From Pseudomonas taetrolens (GTDB lineage: Bacteria > Pseudomonadota > Gammaproteobacteria > Pseudomonadales > Pseudomonadaceae), in assembly GCF_900475285.1 (NCBI RefSeq), contig NZ_LS483370.1, positions 443,501 through 507,500 on the forward strand: DNA of 64,000 nucleotides. The letters run 5' to 3'. The notes beneath the pieces were generated by a model, which worked only from the letters and a program-made list of their open reading frames with translations, was not told the DNA's origin and did not search any database. The position numbers were made by a program, and so were the translations under genes. This document shows, piece after piece, positions 41,557-51,091 of this stretch (position 1 is the stretch's first letter; every line of letters starts with the position of its first letter).

Positions 41557-42597
41557 ATGCATAAATCCCTCAAGTTCACGGCCCTGACGCTGGGCATGCT
41601 GTGCGCGGCCAATGCAATGGCAGCCACCGATCTCACCGTGGTGTCGTTTGGCGGAGCGAACAAGGCCGCGCAGGTCAAAGCGTTTTACGCCCCTTGGGAG
41701 GCCAAAGGTGACGGCAAAATCATCGCCGGTGAATACAACGGTGAAATGGCCAAGATCAAAGCGATGGTCGACACCAAAAGTATTTCCTGGGACCTGGTAG
41801 AAGTGGAATCACCGGAACTGTCCCGCGGGTGTGACGAGGACATGTTCGAACCGCTGGACCCGGCCCTGTTCGGCAATCCTGAGCAGTACGTCAAAGGCGC
41901 GATCCAGACCTGTGGTGCCGGCTTCTTCGTGTGGTCAACGGTGTTGGCCTACAACGCCGACAAGTTGAAAACCGCACCCACCAGTTGGGCGGATTTCTGG
42001 GACACCAAGACCTTCCCGGGTAAACGCGGTCTGCGCAAGGGTGCCAAGTACACCCTGGAATTTGCACTGATGGCCGACGGCGTGGCGCCCAAGGACGTGT
42101 ACAGCGTGCTGGCGAGCAAGGAAGGCCAGAACCGTGCCTTCAAAAAGCTGGATGAGCTCAAGCCGAGCATTCAATGGTGGGAGGCGGGCGCTCAGCCGCC
42201 GCAATACTTGGCCTCCGGCGATGTCGTGATGAGTTCGGCTTATAACGGCCGTATTGCAGCGGTGCAAAAGGAAAGCAATCTGAAAGTGGTATGGAACGGC
42301 GGCATTTACGATTTTGACGCCTGGGCCATCCCGAAAGGACTGAGCAAGGACAAGGCTGAAGCCGCGAAGAAATTCATTGCCTTCACCCTACAGCCACAAC
42401 AGCAAAGCCTGTACTCGCAAAACATCGCCTATGGTCCGGCCAACAAGGAAGCGATGCCGCTCTTGCCGAAGGAGCTGCTGGCCGACATGCCAACGGCCCC
42501 GGAAAACATCGTCAACCAGGTGCAGATCGACGTCAGCTTCTGGGCTGATAACGGCGAGCAACTGGAGCAACGCTTCAACGCCTGGGCTGCCAAGTAA
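41557..42597 (+). CDS. agtB: Periplasmic substrate-binding protein (PotD-like, GABA/5-aminovalerate)
   Basis: A 346-residue binding protein with a clean signal peptide (MHKSLKFTALTLGMLCAANA, cut after AMA). The mature part opens DLTVVSFGGANKAAQ and contains the extracellular solute-binding family stretches FVWSTVLAYNADKLK, SWADFWDTKTFPGKR and DFDAWAIPKG. Resemblance is to spermidine/putrescine receptors, but the genomic context favours omega-amino acids. A GC-rich hairpin (42615-42631) follows, which is common after the most abundant component of ABC operons. Confidence 0.87.
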   Translation: MHKSLKFTALTLGMLCAANAMAATDLTVVSFGGANKAAQVKAFYAPWEAKGDGKIIAGEYNGEMAKIKAMVDTKSISWDLVEVESPELSRGCDEDMFEPLDPALFGNPEQYVKGAIQTCGAGFFVWSTVLAYNADKLKTAPTSWADFWDTKTFPGKRGLRKGAKYTLEFALMADGVAPKDVYSVLASKEGQNRAFKKLDELKPSIQWWEAGAQPPQYLASGDVVMSSAYNGRIAAVQKESNLKVVWNGGIYDFDAWAIPKGLSKDKAEAAKKFIAFTLQPQQQSLYSQNIAYGPANKEAMPLLPKELLADMPTAPENIVNQVQIDVSFWADNGEQLEQRFNAWAAK

Positions 42598-42614
42598 CAG
42601 CCCTGACACGCGGG

Positions 42615-42631
42615 GCGGCCGGCCGGGCCGC
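42615..42631 (+). promoter_or_regulatory. GC-rich hairpin between agtB and agtC
   Basis: GCGGCC (42615-42620) and GGCCGC (42626-42631) form a tight stem in the 67-base gap. Without a T-tract it probably protects the 3' end of the agtB message or lowers read-through into the permease genes. Confidence 0.45.
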
Positions 42632-42664
42632 ACCGCTATCGTTTAAAGATTTCCGGAGTTCGCC

Positions 42665-43912
42665 ATGGCTATCGCCGTTCCCCTGAACGAGGTCTCCAGC
42701 CCCACCTTGAAAAAACGCCTGGCACATGCCGAGCGGGTTAACCGCTGGAAGGCGCAGGCGCTGATTGCGCCGTTGGTGATTTTTTTGCTGCTGGTGTTTC
42801 TGGTGCCGATCGCTGCGCTGCTCTACAAAAGTGTGGGTAACCCGGAAGTGGTCGAAGGCTTGCCGCGCACTGTGGTAGCCGTGTCGGCGTGGGATGGCAA
42901 AGGCTTGCCGGAGGAGTCGGTGTACCAGGCGCTGAGTGAAGACCTGGCCGAGGCCCGCAAGAATCAAGTCTTGGGCGACTTGTCCAAGCGACTGAACATG
43001 GAATTGGCAGGCTATCGCAGCTTGCTGATGAAAACCGCCAGGGCCTTGCCGTTCAAGGCAGTGCCCGAATCGTATAAAGACGCGATGGAAGTCCTTGATG
43101 AGCGCTGGGGCGATCCGGCGTACTGGCAGGCCATCAAGCGCAACGCTTCTAGCGTTACACCGTTCTATCTATTGGCAGCGGTGGATCATCGGGTCGATGA
43201 CCTGGGCGAAATTGCTCCGGCAACACCAGACCAGGCAATCTACCTGGATATTTTCGCCCGTACCTTCTGGATGGGGTTTGTCATCACGTGTATTTGTCTG
43301 GTGCTGGCTTATCCGTTGGCGTACCTGCTGGCCAACCTGCCGGCCCGTCAAAGCAACCTGTTGATGATTCTGGTGCTGCTGCCGTTCTGGACGTCGGTAT
43401 TGGTGCGGGTGGCAGCCTGGATTGTACTGCTGCAGTCGGGTGGCCTGATCAACAGTGCCTTGATAAGCATGGGGCTGATCGATAAACCGCTGGAGCTGGT
43501 GTTTAACCGGGTCGGGGTTTACATCTCAATGGTGCACATTCTGTTGCCATTCATGATCCTGCCGATTTACAGCGTGATGAAAGGTATTTCGCCTACCTAT
43601 ATGCGTGCTGCTATCTCGCTGGGTTGTCATCCATTCGCCAGCTTCTGGCGTGTGTACTTCCCACAAACTTATGCTGGAGTCGGCGCGGGTTGCCTGTTGG
43701 TGTTCATCATCGCCATTGGCTACTACATCACCCCGGCCTTGCTTGGCAGCCCCAACGACCAGATGGTCAGCTATTTCGTGGCGTTCTATACCAACACCAG
43801 CATCAACTGGGGCATGGCGACCGCCTTGGGTGGCTTGTTACTGCTGGCCACCGTGCTGCTTTACCTGATGTACAACTGGCTGGTAGGCGCAAGCCGCCTG
43901 CGTCTGAGCTAA
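42665..43912 (+). CDS. agtC: ABC transporter permease with large periplasmic insertion (PotB-like)
   Basis: A 415-residue inner-membrane permease. The first membrane helix (about residues 33-56) is followed by about 140 residues of soluble sequence (57-195, rich in charged helices), and then by the normal binding-protein-dependent transport core of five helices, with the EAA-like loop YMRAAISLGCHPFASFWRVYFP. Ordinary PotB proteins have about 275-300 residues, so the insertion explains the extra length. It pairs with AgtD. A purine-rich site precedes the ATG at 42665. Confidence 0.87.
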   Translation: MAIAVPLNEVSSPTLKKRLAHAERVNRWKAQALIAPLVIFLLLVFLVPIAALLYKSVGNPEVVEGLPRTVVAVSAWDGKGLPEESVYQALSEDLAEARKNQVLGDLSKRLNMELAGYRSLLMKTARALPFKAVPESYKDAMEVLDERWGDPAYWQAIKRNASSVTPFYLLAAVDHRVDDLGEIAPATPDQAIYLDIFARTFWMGFVITCICLVLAYPLAYLLANLPARQSNLLMILVLLPFWTSVLVRVAAWIVLLQSGGLINSALISMGLIDKPLELVFNRVGVYISMVHILLPFMILPIYSVMKGISPTYMRAAISLGCHPFASFWRVYFPQTYAGVGAGCLLVFIIAIGYYITPALLGSPNDQMVSYFVAFYTNTSINWGMATALGGLLLLATVLLYLMYNWLVGASRLRLS

Positions 43913-43922
43913 GGAGAACGCC

Positions 43923-44747
43923 ATGCTGAGCCCTTATATGTCGCCCGTTGAGCGGGTCTGGTTTTACAGCTTGCGCATTCTCTGTGGGCTGATTCTGTTG
44001 TTTCTGATCTTGCCGGTGCTGGTGATCATTCCGCTGTCTTTCAACTCCGGAAGTTTTCTGGTGTACCCGTTGAAAGGGTTTTCCCTGCATTGGTACCAGG
44101 ACTTCTTTGCCTCGGCAGAGTGGATGCGTGCGCTGAAAAACAGCGTGATTGTGGCGCCTGCTGCCACGGTGCTGGCGATGGTGTTTGGCACGCTGGCCGC
44201 GATTGGCCTGACGCGCAGCGACTTTCCGGGCAAGGCGCTGGTCATGGCGCTGGTGATTTCGCCCATGGTGGTGCCTGTTGTGATCATCGGTGTGGCCAGC
44301 TACCTGTTTTTTGCGCCCCTTGGTCTGGGCAACAGCTACGCTTCGTTGATTGTGGTGCACGCCGTATTGGGCGTGCCTTTTGTGATCATCACCGTGTCTG
44401 CCACACTGCAGGGGTTCAATCAGAATCTGGTACGTGCTGCAGCCAGTCTGGGGGCTTCGCCCTTGACCGCCTTTCGCCGGGTGACTTTGCCGCTGATCGC
44501 GCCGGGGGTGATTTCCGGCGCGCTGTTTGCATTTGCAACATCGTTTGATGAAGTGGTGGTCACGCTGTTCCTGGCTGGTCCTGAACAGGCAACCTTGCCG
44601 CGTCAGATGTTCAGTGGCATTCGTGAAAACCTCAGCCCGACCATTGCTGCTGCGGCGACGCTGTTGATCGGGTTCTCGGTGATCTTGCTGCTGACCCTCG
44701 AATGGCTGCGAGGGCGTAGCGAAAAAATGCGCACCGCACAGGCCTGA
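43923..44747 (+). CDS. agtD: ABC transporter permease (PotC-like)
   Basis: A 274-residue permease with six hydrophobic segments, the second membrane subunit of the transporter. The coupling loop is VRAAASLGASPLTAFRRVTLP. It begins ten bases after agtC with AAGGAGAA as ribosome binding site. Its stop is only four bases from the end of a convergent transposase gene, leaving no room for a normal terminator. Confidence 0.88.
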   Translation: MLSPYMSPVERVWFYSLRILCGLILLFLILPVLVIIPLSFNSGSFLVYPLKGFSLHWYQDFFASAEWMRALKNSVIVAPAATVLAMVFGTLAAIGLTRSDFPGKALVMALVISPMVVPVVIIGVASYLFFAPLGLGNSYASLIVVHAVLGVPFVIITVSATLQGFNQNLVRAAASLGASPLTAFRRVTLPLIAPGVISGALFAFATSFDEVVVTLFLAGPEQATLPRQMFSGIRENLSPTIAAAATLLIGFSVILLLTLEWLRGRSEKMRTAQA

Positions 44748-44751
44748 GGCG

Positions 44752-45210
44752 TCAGATCCAGCAAGCGTCCCACAACGGATAATCCCCGATTCGCGTGGCG
44801 AGTTGAGCGCGAATCGGGTTCTGGATGATGTAGCGGGCCGCTGCTTTCACGTCGTCCTCCTGCCGCAGTACCCTGTCGTAATAGCCTTTTCGCCACACGC
44901 GTTCATGGGTTTTGGTTAGTCGATTAATGTTCACGCTGCTGCGAGACTTGATACGGCACATCAGCTCACCGAGTGTTTTGTTCTGCAACTCGATTAACCA
45001 ATGGAAGTGATCAGGCATGACCACCCATGCCTTGGATATCACTATACCGTCCTCATGAGCCTGCCTGAATTGATCAACAACCAGGCGGCCAAGCTGAAAG
45101 TTATTAAAAATTGGCCGCCTTTGTTGAGTGATGGTCGTTAATAGGTAAAGGCGCCCAAACTCTGAGTGGCGGCCTATGCGCAGACGATAGGCATTTTTTG
45201 AAGTCGGCAA
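44752..45210 (-). CDS. REP-associated tyrosine transposase (RAYT, Y1_Tnp family)
   Basis: A 152-residue single-strand nuclease of the IS200-like HUH class. The histidine pair is in VVMPDHFHWLIEL (His68, His70) and a candidate catalytic tyrosine is in AAARYIIQNPIRA (Tyr127). The WRKGYYDRVLRQEDD segment is also typical of RAYTs, domesticated enzymes that act on REP hairpins. It lies on the minus strand between agtD and rpe, and an inverted pair of REPs sits 90 to 235 bases upstream. The frame is intact, so it may be active. Confidence 0.93.
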   Translation of the reverse strand: MPTSKNAYRLRIGRHSEFGRLYLLTTITQQRRPIFNNFQLGRLVVDQFRQAHEDGIVISKAWVVMPDHFHWLIELQNKTLGELMCRIKSRSSVNINRLTKTHERVWRKGYYDRVLRQEDDVKAAARYIIQNPIRAQLATRIGDYPLWDACWI

Positions 45211-45299
45211 TCCATTGCCCTCCTTTACGTGGTTTTTTAACGCTAGCCCAGCGTTAGCTGCATGGCATCGACAACAGTTGACCTGATGTTGCGACGCTT

Positions 45300-45326
45300 C
45301 GTAGCAGCTGCCGAAGGCTGCGTCCG
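45300..45326 (+). repeat. REP sequence 1 of the RAYT-associated pair
   Basis: CGTAGCAGCTGCCGAAGG then CTGCGTCCG: a GTAG head followed by a hairpin (GCAG-CTGCC-GAA-GGC-TGC). Reverse-complement copy at 45419-45445 with two differences. Confidence 0.88.
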
Positions 45327-45418
45327 GTGCGGTTCGATCCTTCTCGGCGCCTTGTAAACCGCAGATACTCGATGGTTTTGCTGGATGTGGTTTTCAAATT
45401 TTGCGAGCGCTTCGCACT

Positions 45419-45445
45419 CGGACGTAGCCTTCGGCAACTGCTACG
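45419..45445 (-). repeat. REP sequence 2, inverted partner
   Basis: On the minus strand CGTAGCAGTTGCCGAAGG then CTACGTCCG, the same repeat as at 45300-45326 in opposite orientation with 92 bases between. Together they form a REPIN/BIME-like unit upstream of the RAYT gene and about 100 bases before rpe. Confidence 0.88.
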
Positions 45446-45547
45446 CCCCAAGGATCAATCAGGTCAATCATCGCGGCCCCGGTGTGCGGGTCGGGATCGG
45501 GGGTATACAATGCGCGCCACCGTAATTTGCTCATTAAAAGGTGCGTT

Positions 45548-46222
45548 ATGCAGCCCTTCGCTATTGCCCCATCGATTCTTTCAGCCGACTTCGCCCGTCT
45601 TGGTGAAGAAGTGGACAACGTGCTCGCCGCAGGCGCTGACATCGTGCATTTCGATGTCATGGACAATCATTACGTGCCTAACCTGACCATCGGACCAATG
45701 GTCTGCGCTGCCTTGCGCAAGTACGGCATCACGGCACCGATTGATGCTCACCTGATGGTCAGCCCGGTTGACCGGATCATCGGCGACTTCATCGAAGCAG
45801 GTGCGACGTACATCACGTTCCATCCCGAAGCCACGCAGCACGTCGACCGCTCCCTGCAACTGATTCGCGAAGGCGGTTGCAAAGCGGGTCTGGTATTCAA
45901 CCCGGCGACTCCGCTGGATGTGCTCAAGTACGTCATGGACAAGGTCGACATGGTCCTGCTGATGAGCGTCAACCCGGGCTTCGGAGGCCAGAAGTTCATT
46001 CCCGGAACGCTCGACAAGCTGCGTGAAGCTCGCGCACTGATCGATGCTTCGGGCCGTGAAATCCGCCTCGAAATCGATGGTGGCGTAAACGTGGGCAATA
46101 TCCGCGAGATCGCTGAGGCGGGGGCGGACACCTTCGTCGCGGGCTCGGCCATTTTCAATGCGCCGAACTACGAAGAAGTGATCCAGAAAATGCGTTCCGA
46201 GCTAGCGTTGGCCCGCGCATGA
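45548..46222 (+). CDS. rpe: Ribulose-phosphate 3-epimerase
   Basis: Rpe interconverts ribulose-5-phosphate and xylulose-5-phosphate in the pentose phosphate pathway. The 224-residue TIM barrel has [17 protein letters not shown], the metal-site [39 protein letters not shown] and LEIDGGVN, all intact. The ATG at 45548 gives the family N-terminus. Its stop overlaps the gph start by four bases (ATGA). Rpe-gph-trpE is a conserved Pseudomonas order. Confidence 0.98.
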   Translation: MQPFAIAPSILSADFARLGEEVDNVLAAGADIVHFDVMDNHYVPNLTIGPMVCAALRKYGITAPIDAHLMVSPVDRIIGDFIEAGATYITFHPEATQHVDRSLQLIREGGCKAGLVFNPATPLDVLKYVMDKVDMVLLMSVNPGFGGQKFIPGTLDKLREARALIDASGREIRLEIDGGVNVGNIREIAEAGADTFVAGSAIFNAPNYEEVIQKMRSELALARA

Positions 46223-47036
46223 GTGGCTTCGAGCAGCTACTCCAGGGGCAGCTGCCGAAGTTGATCATGTTCGACCTGGACGGCACTTTGATCGATTCCG
46301 TGCCGGATCTGGCCGCTGCCGTGGAGACCATGCTGCTCAAGCTTGGTCGTCCTCCGGCGGGCCTTGAGAACGTGCAGCTGTGGATTGGCAACGGCGCGCC
46401 CATGCTGGTGCGTCGTGCGCTGGCCGGCAACATGCAGGGCTCGGGGATTGACGACGCCGAGGCGGAGCGGGCGCTGGAAATATTCATGGAGGCCTATGAC
46501 GGTGGCCATGAACTGACCCGGGTCTATGCCGGAGTGCGCGAAAGCCTCAAGTGGCTGCAGAAGCAGGGGGTCGAAATGGCCCTGATCACCAACAAGCCGG
46601 AGCGCTTTGTTGCGCCTTTGCTTGATGAGATGAAACTCGGCCGGTTCTTTCGCTGGATCATTGGGGGTGACACGCTGCCCAGAAAAAACCGGATCCGGCG
46701 GCGTTGTTGTTCGTGATGAAAATGGCCGGTGTGACAGCGGCCCAATCAATGTTTATCGGTGATTCGCGCAATGACGTGCTGGCGGCCAAAGCCGCAGGTG
46801 TGCGCTGTGTCGCGTTGAACTATGGCTATAACCACGGCCGGCCGATCGAAGAAGAGTCGCCCGATATGGTGATTGGCAACCTGCAAGAGCTGATAGCCGG
46901 TTGCTTAGAATCTTCGGCTGAGATAACGTTGGACACTTCTGTTCACCCCTCTCAAAGAGATTCCATCGTGGTGGTCACCCGCAAACTCTGGATGAAAGTT
47001 ATCAAGGCCCTGGCCCGTTGGCGTTGGCGCGCCTGA
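46219..47036 (+). pseudogene. gph: Phosphoglycolate phosphatase, broken by a one-base deletion
   Basis: Gph removes phosphate from 2-phosphoglycolate formed during DNA repair. Codons 1-154 are normal, with the HAD nucleophile motif MFDLDGTLIDS and the Thr of LITNKPERF. At 46678-46680 the expected CTG-CCC-CAG-AAA-AAA-CCG reads with only three C, so translation shifts and stops at 46716. The rest continues in another frame from about 46680 (PDPAALLFVMKMAGV, then the metal aspartate in FIGDSRNDVLAAKAAGV) to 47036. Joined, the length would be the usual 272 residues. The lost part holds the Mg2+-binding aspartates, so the product would be inactive unless this is a sequencing error. Confidence 0.92.
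46992..47036 (+). CDS. Candidate trpE leader peptide inside the gph 3' end
   Basis: ATG at 46992 gives MKVIKALARWRWRA and a TGA, with two Trp codons separated by one Arg near the end, 70 bases before trpE. This is also the C-terminus of Gph in related species. Attenuation of trpE and of trpGDC has been reported for P. putida, so a leader peptide here is expected. No strong ribosome binding site precedes the ATG; a GTG at 46968 (with AGAG seven bases upstream) would give a 22-residue version with a third Trp. Confidence 0.5.
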   Translation: MKVIKALARWRWRA

Positions 47037-47046
47037 CTTGAATCTG

Positions 47047-47068
47047 GCCGGAGAACCGGCACGTTTGC
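47047..47068 (+). promoter_or_regulatory. Hairpin of the putative trpE attenuator
   Basis: GCCGG-AGAA-CCGGC (47047-47060) is followed by ACGTTTGC. It lies ten bases past the Trp-rich leader stop and ahead of trpE. The T-tract is short, so termination strength is uncertain, and I could not settle the competing antiterminator by eye. Confidence 0.45.
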
Positions 47069-47106
47069 ATACCTGACAGTTTGACCCTCAGACCACGAGG
47101 CACCTC

Positions 47107-48594
47107 ATGATCCGCGAAGAATTCCTGCGTTTGGCCGCTGCTGGCTATAATCGTATCCCGCTTGCACGTGAAACTCTTGCCGACTTCGACACACCGCTGT
47201 CGATCTACCTGAAACTGGCTGACCAGCCCAACTCCTATTTGCTGGAGTCGGTGCAGGGCGGTGAGAAATGGGGGCGTTACTCGATCATTGGCTTGCCATG
47301 CCGCACCGTTCTGCGTGTGCATGAGCACCAGGTCCGCGTGACCCATGATGGCGTCGAAATCGAGGCTCACGAAGCGCAAGATCCGTTGACCTTCGTTGAG
47401 GAATTCAAGGCCCGTTACAACGTGCCGACCATCGCCGGGTTACCGCGTTTCAATGGCGGGCTGGTGGGGTATTTCGGTTATGACTGCGTGCGTTACGTGG
47501 AAAAGCGTTTGGGCAAGTGCCCGAATCCTGATCCGCTGGGCGTTCCGGATATTTTGCTGATGGTGTCGGACGCTGTCGTGGTGTTCGATAACCTCGCCGG
47601 CAAGATGCACGCGATTGTGTTGGTCGACCCCGCAGAGCCGAATGCCTACGAAGAAGGTCAGGCCCGTCTTGAGGCGTTGCTCGAGCAACTGCGCCAACCG
47701 ATTGCACCGCGTCGCGGTCTGGATTTCTCGGCGCAGCCAGCGGCTGACCCGGTATTTCGCTCCAGCTTCACCCAGGCCGACTACGAAAAAGCGGTCGACA
47801 CCATTAAGGACTACATCCTCGCGGGCGACTGCATGCAAGTGGTGCCGTCGCAACGTATGTCCATTGACTTCAAGGCCGCGCCGATTGATCTGTATCGTGC
47901 GCTGCGCTGTTTCAACCCGACACCATATATGTACTTCTTCAACTTTGGCGACTTCCACGTGGTGGGCAGTTCTCCGGAAGTGCTGGTACGAGTTGAAGAC
48001 AATCTGATTACCGTGCGCCCGATTGCCGGTACGCGCCCACGCGGTGCCACCGAAGAAGCCGATCAGGCGCTGGAAGAAGACTTGCTCAGTGATGACAAGG
48101 AAATCGCCGAGCACTTGATGCTGATCGATCTTGGCCGCAACGACACGGGCCGGGTTTCTGAAATCGGTTCGGTCAAGCTCACCGAGAAGATGGTCATCGA
48201 GCGCTATTCCAACGTGATGCATATTGTGTCCAACGTCACAGGCCAGCTGAAAAGCGGGCTGACGGCGATGGACGCACTGCGGGCCATTTTGCCGGCGGGC
48301 ACGTTGTCCGGCGCACCGAAGATCCGCGCGATGGAAATCATCGACGAACTGGAGCCGGTCAAGCGCGGCGTATATGGCGGCGCTGTCGGTTACTTCGCCT
48401 GGAACGGCAACATGGACACGGCCATCGCAATTCGTACTGCGGTGATCAAGAACGGTGAATTGCATGTGCAAGCCGGTGGCGGCATTGTCGCTGACTCGGT
48501 ACCGGCCCTGGAGTGGGAAGAGACGCTGAACAAACGCCGCGCGATGTTTCGTGCCGTAGCGCTCGCTGAACAAACCCCCGCGTCCGACGCCTGA
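47107..48594 (+). CDS. trpE: Anthranilate synthase component I
   Basis: TrpE, with TrpG, makes anthranilate from chorismate, the first committed step to tryptophan. The 495-residue protein has the LLES feedback site ([17 protein letters not shown]), the chorismate-binding domain with [23 protein letters not shown], and [18 protein letters not shown]. TrpG starts 11 bases after the stop, with a shared GAGGAG site. In other pseudomonads trpE is usually apart from trpGDC, so the arrangement is of interest. Confidence 0.98.
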   Translation: MIREEFLRLAAAGYNRIPLARETLADFDTPLSIYLKLADQPNSYLLESVQGGEKWGRYSIIGLPCRTVLRVHEHQVRVTHDGVEIEAHEAQDPLTFVEEFKARYNVPTIAGLPRFNGGLVGYFGYDCVRYVEKRLGKCPNPDPLGVPDILLMVSDAVVVFDNLAGKMHAIVLVDPAEPNAYEEGQARLEALLEQLRQPIAPRRGLDFSAQPAADPVFRSSFTQADYEKAVDTIKDYILAGDCMQVVPSQRMSIDFKAAPIDLYRALRCFNPTPYMYFFNFGDFHVVGSSPEVLVRVEDNLITVRPIAGTRPRGATEEADQALEEDLLSDDKEIAEHLMLIDLGRNDTGRVSEIGSVKLTEKMVIERYSNVMHIVSNVTGQLKSGLTAMDALRAILPAGTLSGAPKIRAMEIIDELEPVKRGVYGGAVGYFAWNGNMDTAIAIRTAVIKNGELHVQAGGGIVADSVPALEWEETLNKRRAMFRAVALAEQTPASDA

Positions 48595-48605
48595 GGAGCT
48601 TTGCC

Positions 48606-49199
48606 ATGTTGCTGATGATCGATAACTACGACTCTTTTACTTATAACGTTGTGCAGTACCTCGGCGAACTGGGCGCAGAGGTCAAGGTGGTGCGCAACGA
48701 TGAGCTGACGGTGGCCGAGATTGAAGCGCTCAAGCCGGAGCGCATCGTGGTCTCGCCAGGCCCGTGCACGCCGAACGAGGCGGGCATCTCCCTTGAGGCC
48801 ATCAAGCACTTTGCCGGAAAGTTGCCGATTCTGGGCGTATGCCTGGGACATCAATCCATTGGCCAGGCTTTTGGTGGTGACGTGGTGCGCGCGCGGCAAG
48901 TCATGCACGGCAAGACCAGTCCGGTTTTCCACTTCGACCAGGGCGTGTTCCACGGCTTGAACAACCCGTTGACGGTGACCCGTTATCACTCCCTGGTGGT
49001 CAAGCGCGAAACCTTGCCGGATTGCCTCGAGCTGACCGCCTGGACGCAGCATACCGATGGCTCGGTGGACGAGATCATGGGCTTGCGTCACAAAACATTG
49101 AACATCGAGGGGGTGCAATTTCACCCTGAGTCGATTCTGACCGAGCAGGGTCATGAACTGTTCGCCAACTTTCTGAAACAAACCGGCGGCATGCGCTAA
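48606..49199 (+). CDS. trpG: Anthranilate synthase component II (glutamine amidotransferase)
   Basis: TrpG supplies ammonia from glutamine to TrpE. The 197-residue class I amidotransferase has the nucleophile Cys in [17 protein letters not shown] and the His-Glu pair in [35 protein letters not shown] is the standard opening. In some pseudomonads it is shared with p-aminobenzoate synthesis. It starts 11 bases after trpE and trpD follows nine bases after its stop. Confidence 0.98.
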   Translation: MLLMIDNYDSFTYNVVQYLGELGAEVKVVRNDELTVAEIEALKPERIVVSPGPCTPNEAGISLEAIKHFAGKLPILGVCLGHQSIGQAFGGDVVRARQVMHGKTSPVFHFDQGVFHGLNNPLTVTRYHSLVVKRETLPDCLELTAWTQHTDGSVDEIMGLRHKTLNIEGVQFHPESILTEQGHELFANFLKQTGGMR

Positions 49200-49208
49200 G
49201 GACATTAT

Positions 49209-50258
49209 ATGGATATCAAAACTGCCCTGAGCCGTATCGTCGGCCACCTCGATCTGACCACCGATGAGATGCGCGATGTCATGCGCGACATCATGACCGG
49301 CCAATGCACCGAGGCACAGATTGGTGCATTCATGATGGGCATGCGCATGAAGAGTGAAAGCATCGACGAGATCGTGGGGGCCGTGACGGTGATGCGGGAA
49401 CTGGCGGACAAGGTTGAGCTTAATACCCTCGAGGGTGTTGTCGACATCGTTGGTACTGGCGGCGATGGCGCGAATATCTTCAACGTCTCTACAGCCTCTG
49501 CCTTGGTGATTGCGGCTGCAGGTTGCACTGTAGCCAAACACGGCAACCGTGCGGTGTCGGGTAAAAGCGGCAGCGCTGACCTGCTTGAGGCGGCCGGTGT
49601 CTATCTGAACCTGACACCGACGCAAGTGGCCCGCTGTATCGATAGCGTGGGCATCGGTTTCATGTTCGCCCAGTCCCACCATGGTGCCATGAAGCATGCG
49701 GCTATCCCGCGTCGCGATCTGGGCCTGCGTACCCTGTTCAATATGCTTGGCCCGCTTACGAATCCGGCAGGTGTAGTGCATCAGGTGGTTGGGGTATTCA
49801 ATCAGGCATTGTGCCGGCCTTTGGCTGAAGTGTTGCAACGCCTGGGCAGCAAGCATGTACTGGTGGTGCATTCGCAAGACGGTCTGGACGAGTTCAGCCT
49901 GGCGGCTCCCACTTTTGTTGCAGAGCTGCACAAGGGCGAGATCAAAGAGTATTGGGTTCAGCCCGAAGACTTGGGAATCAAGAGTCAGAGCTTGTTCGGC
50001 CTTGTAGTCGACAGCCCGGAGCAATCGCTGGAGTTGATCCGTGATGCCTTGGGGCGTCGAAAAACGGAGTCGGGCCAGAAAGCCGCTGAAATGATTGTAC
50101 TCAATGCCGGTGCTGCGCTTTATGCCGCCGACATTGCCTATACGCTCAAAGAGGGTGTAGAACTGGCTCACGATGCCCTGCACACCGGCCTGGCCCGGGA
50201 AAAACTCGAAGAGCTGGGCGCATTTACCGCTATTTTCAAGCAGGAGAATGAAGCATGA
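49209..50258 (+). CDS. trpD: Anthranilate phosphoribosyltransferase
   Basis: TrpD joins anthranilate to phosphoribosyl pyrophosphate. The 349-residue protein has the PRPP loop [18 protein letters not shown], the [19 protein letters not shown] motif, and [27 protein letters not shown]. Normal length. Its stop overlaps the trpC start by four bases. Confidence 0.98.
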   Translation: MDIKTALSRIVGHLDLTTDEMRDVMRDIMTGQCTEAQIGAFMMGMRMKSESIDEIVGAVTVMRELADKVELNTLEGVVDIVGTGGDGANIFNVSTASALVIAAAGCTVAKHGNRAVSGKSGSADLLEAAGVYLNLTPTQVARCIDSVGIGFMFAQSHHGAMKHAAIPRRDLGLRTLFNMLGPLTNPAGVVHQVVGVFNQALCRPLAEVLQRLGSKHVLVVHSQDGLDEFSLAAPTFVAELHKGEIKEYWVQPEDLGIKSQSLFGLVVDSPEQSLELIRDALGRRKTESGQKAAEMIVLNAGAALYAADIAYTLKEGVELAHDALHTGLAREKLEELGAFTAIFKQENEA

Positions 50259-51091
50259 GTGTGCCTACTGTTCTGGAGAATATTCTGGCGCGTAAAGCCC
50301 AGGAAGTCGCCGAGCGCAGTGCGCGCGTGAGCTTGGCCGAACTTGAACGCATGGCGGCTCTGGCAGACCCAGTGCGTGGTTTTGCCAACGCATTGCTGGC
50401 ACAGGCCAAGCTGAAACAACCGGCAGTGATCGCCGAAATCAAAAAGGCTTCGCCGAGCAAGGGTGTGATTCGTGAGCACTTTGTGCCCGCCGAAATCGCC
50501 AAGAGTTATCAGGCCGGTGGTGCCACTTGCTTGTCCGTACTGACGGATGTCGACTATTTCCAGGGTGCTGACGCATACCTGCAGCAGGCGCGTGCGGCCT
50601 GTACCTTGCCGGTGATTCGCAAGGATTTCATGATCGACCCGTATCAGATCGTTGAAGCCCGCGCACTGGGTGCTGATTGCGTACTGTTGATCGTCTCTGC
50701 ACTGGATGACGTGAAACTGGCCGAACTGGCTGCCGTTGCCAAAAGTGCAGGGCTGGATGTGCTGGTTGAAGTGCATGACGGCGATGAGCTGGAGCGCGCA
50801 TTGAAAACCCTCGACACACCACTGGTGGGTATCAATAACCGCAACCTGCACACCTTCGAGGTGAGCCTCGAAACCACGCTGGATCTGTTGCCGCGCATCC
50901 CGCGCGACCGGCTGGTGATCACTGAGAGCGGGATTCTTAACCGGGCAGATGTCGAGCTGATGGAAATCAGTGAAGTCTATTCATTCCTGGTGGGTGAAGC
51001 CTTCATGCGGGCTGAGAACCCGGGCAACGAATTGCAGCGTCTGTTCTTTCCGGAGCGGGCTGTACACGTAACCGGTTCTACGCTGGATTGA
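50255..51091 (+). CDS. trpC: Indole-3-glycerol phosphate synthase
   Basis: TrpC closes the indole ring from carboxyphenylamino-deoxyribulose phosphate. The 278-residue TIM barrel shows [61 protein letters not shown] and ITESGI in order. No TrpF fusion is present, as usual in Pseudomonas, and trpA/trpB are elsewhere. Starts within the trpD stop. Confidence 0.98.
   Translation: MSVPTVLENILARKAQEVAERSARVSLAELERMAALADPVRGFANALLAQAKLKQPAVIAEIKKASPSKGVIREHFVPAEIAKSYQAGGATCLSVLTDVDYFQGADAYLQQARAACTLPVIRKDFMIDPYQIVEARALGADCVLLIVSALDDVKLAELAAVAKSAGLDVLVEVHDGDELERALKTLDTPLVGINNRNLHTFEVSLETTLDLLPRIPRDRLVITESGILNRADVELMEISEVYSFLVGEAFMRAENPGNELQRLFFPERAVHVTGSTLD

Noticed and set aside
45243..45451. Small minus-strand frames of about 65 codons over the REP pair
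   Set aside because: They read through repeat DNA, have no ribosome binding site and overlap each other in different frames.
48390..50183. A 597-codon open frame on the minus strand under trpE-trpG-trpD
   Set aside because: It crosses three intact genes in antisense and shows His/Gln-rich composition typical of shadow frames.
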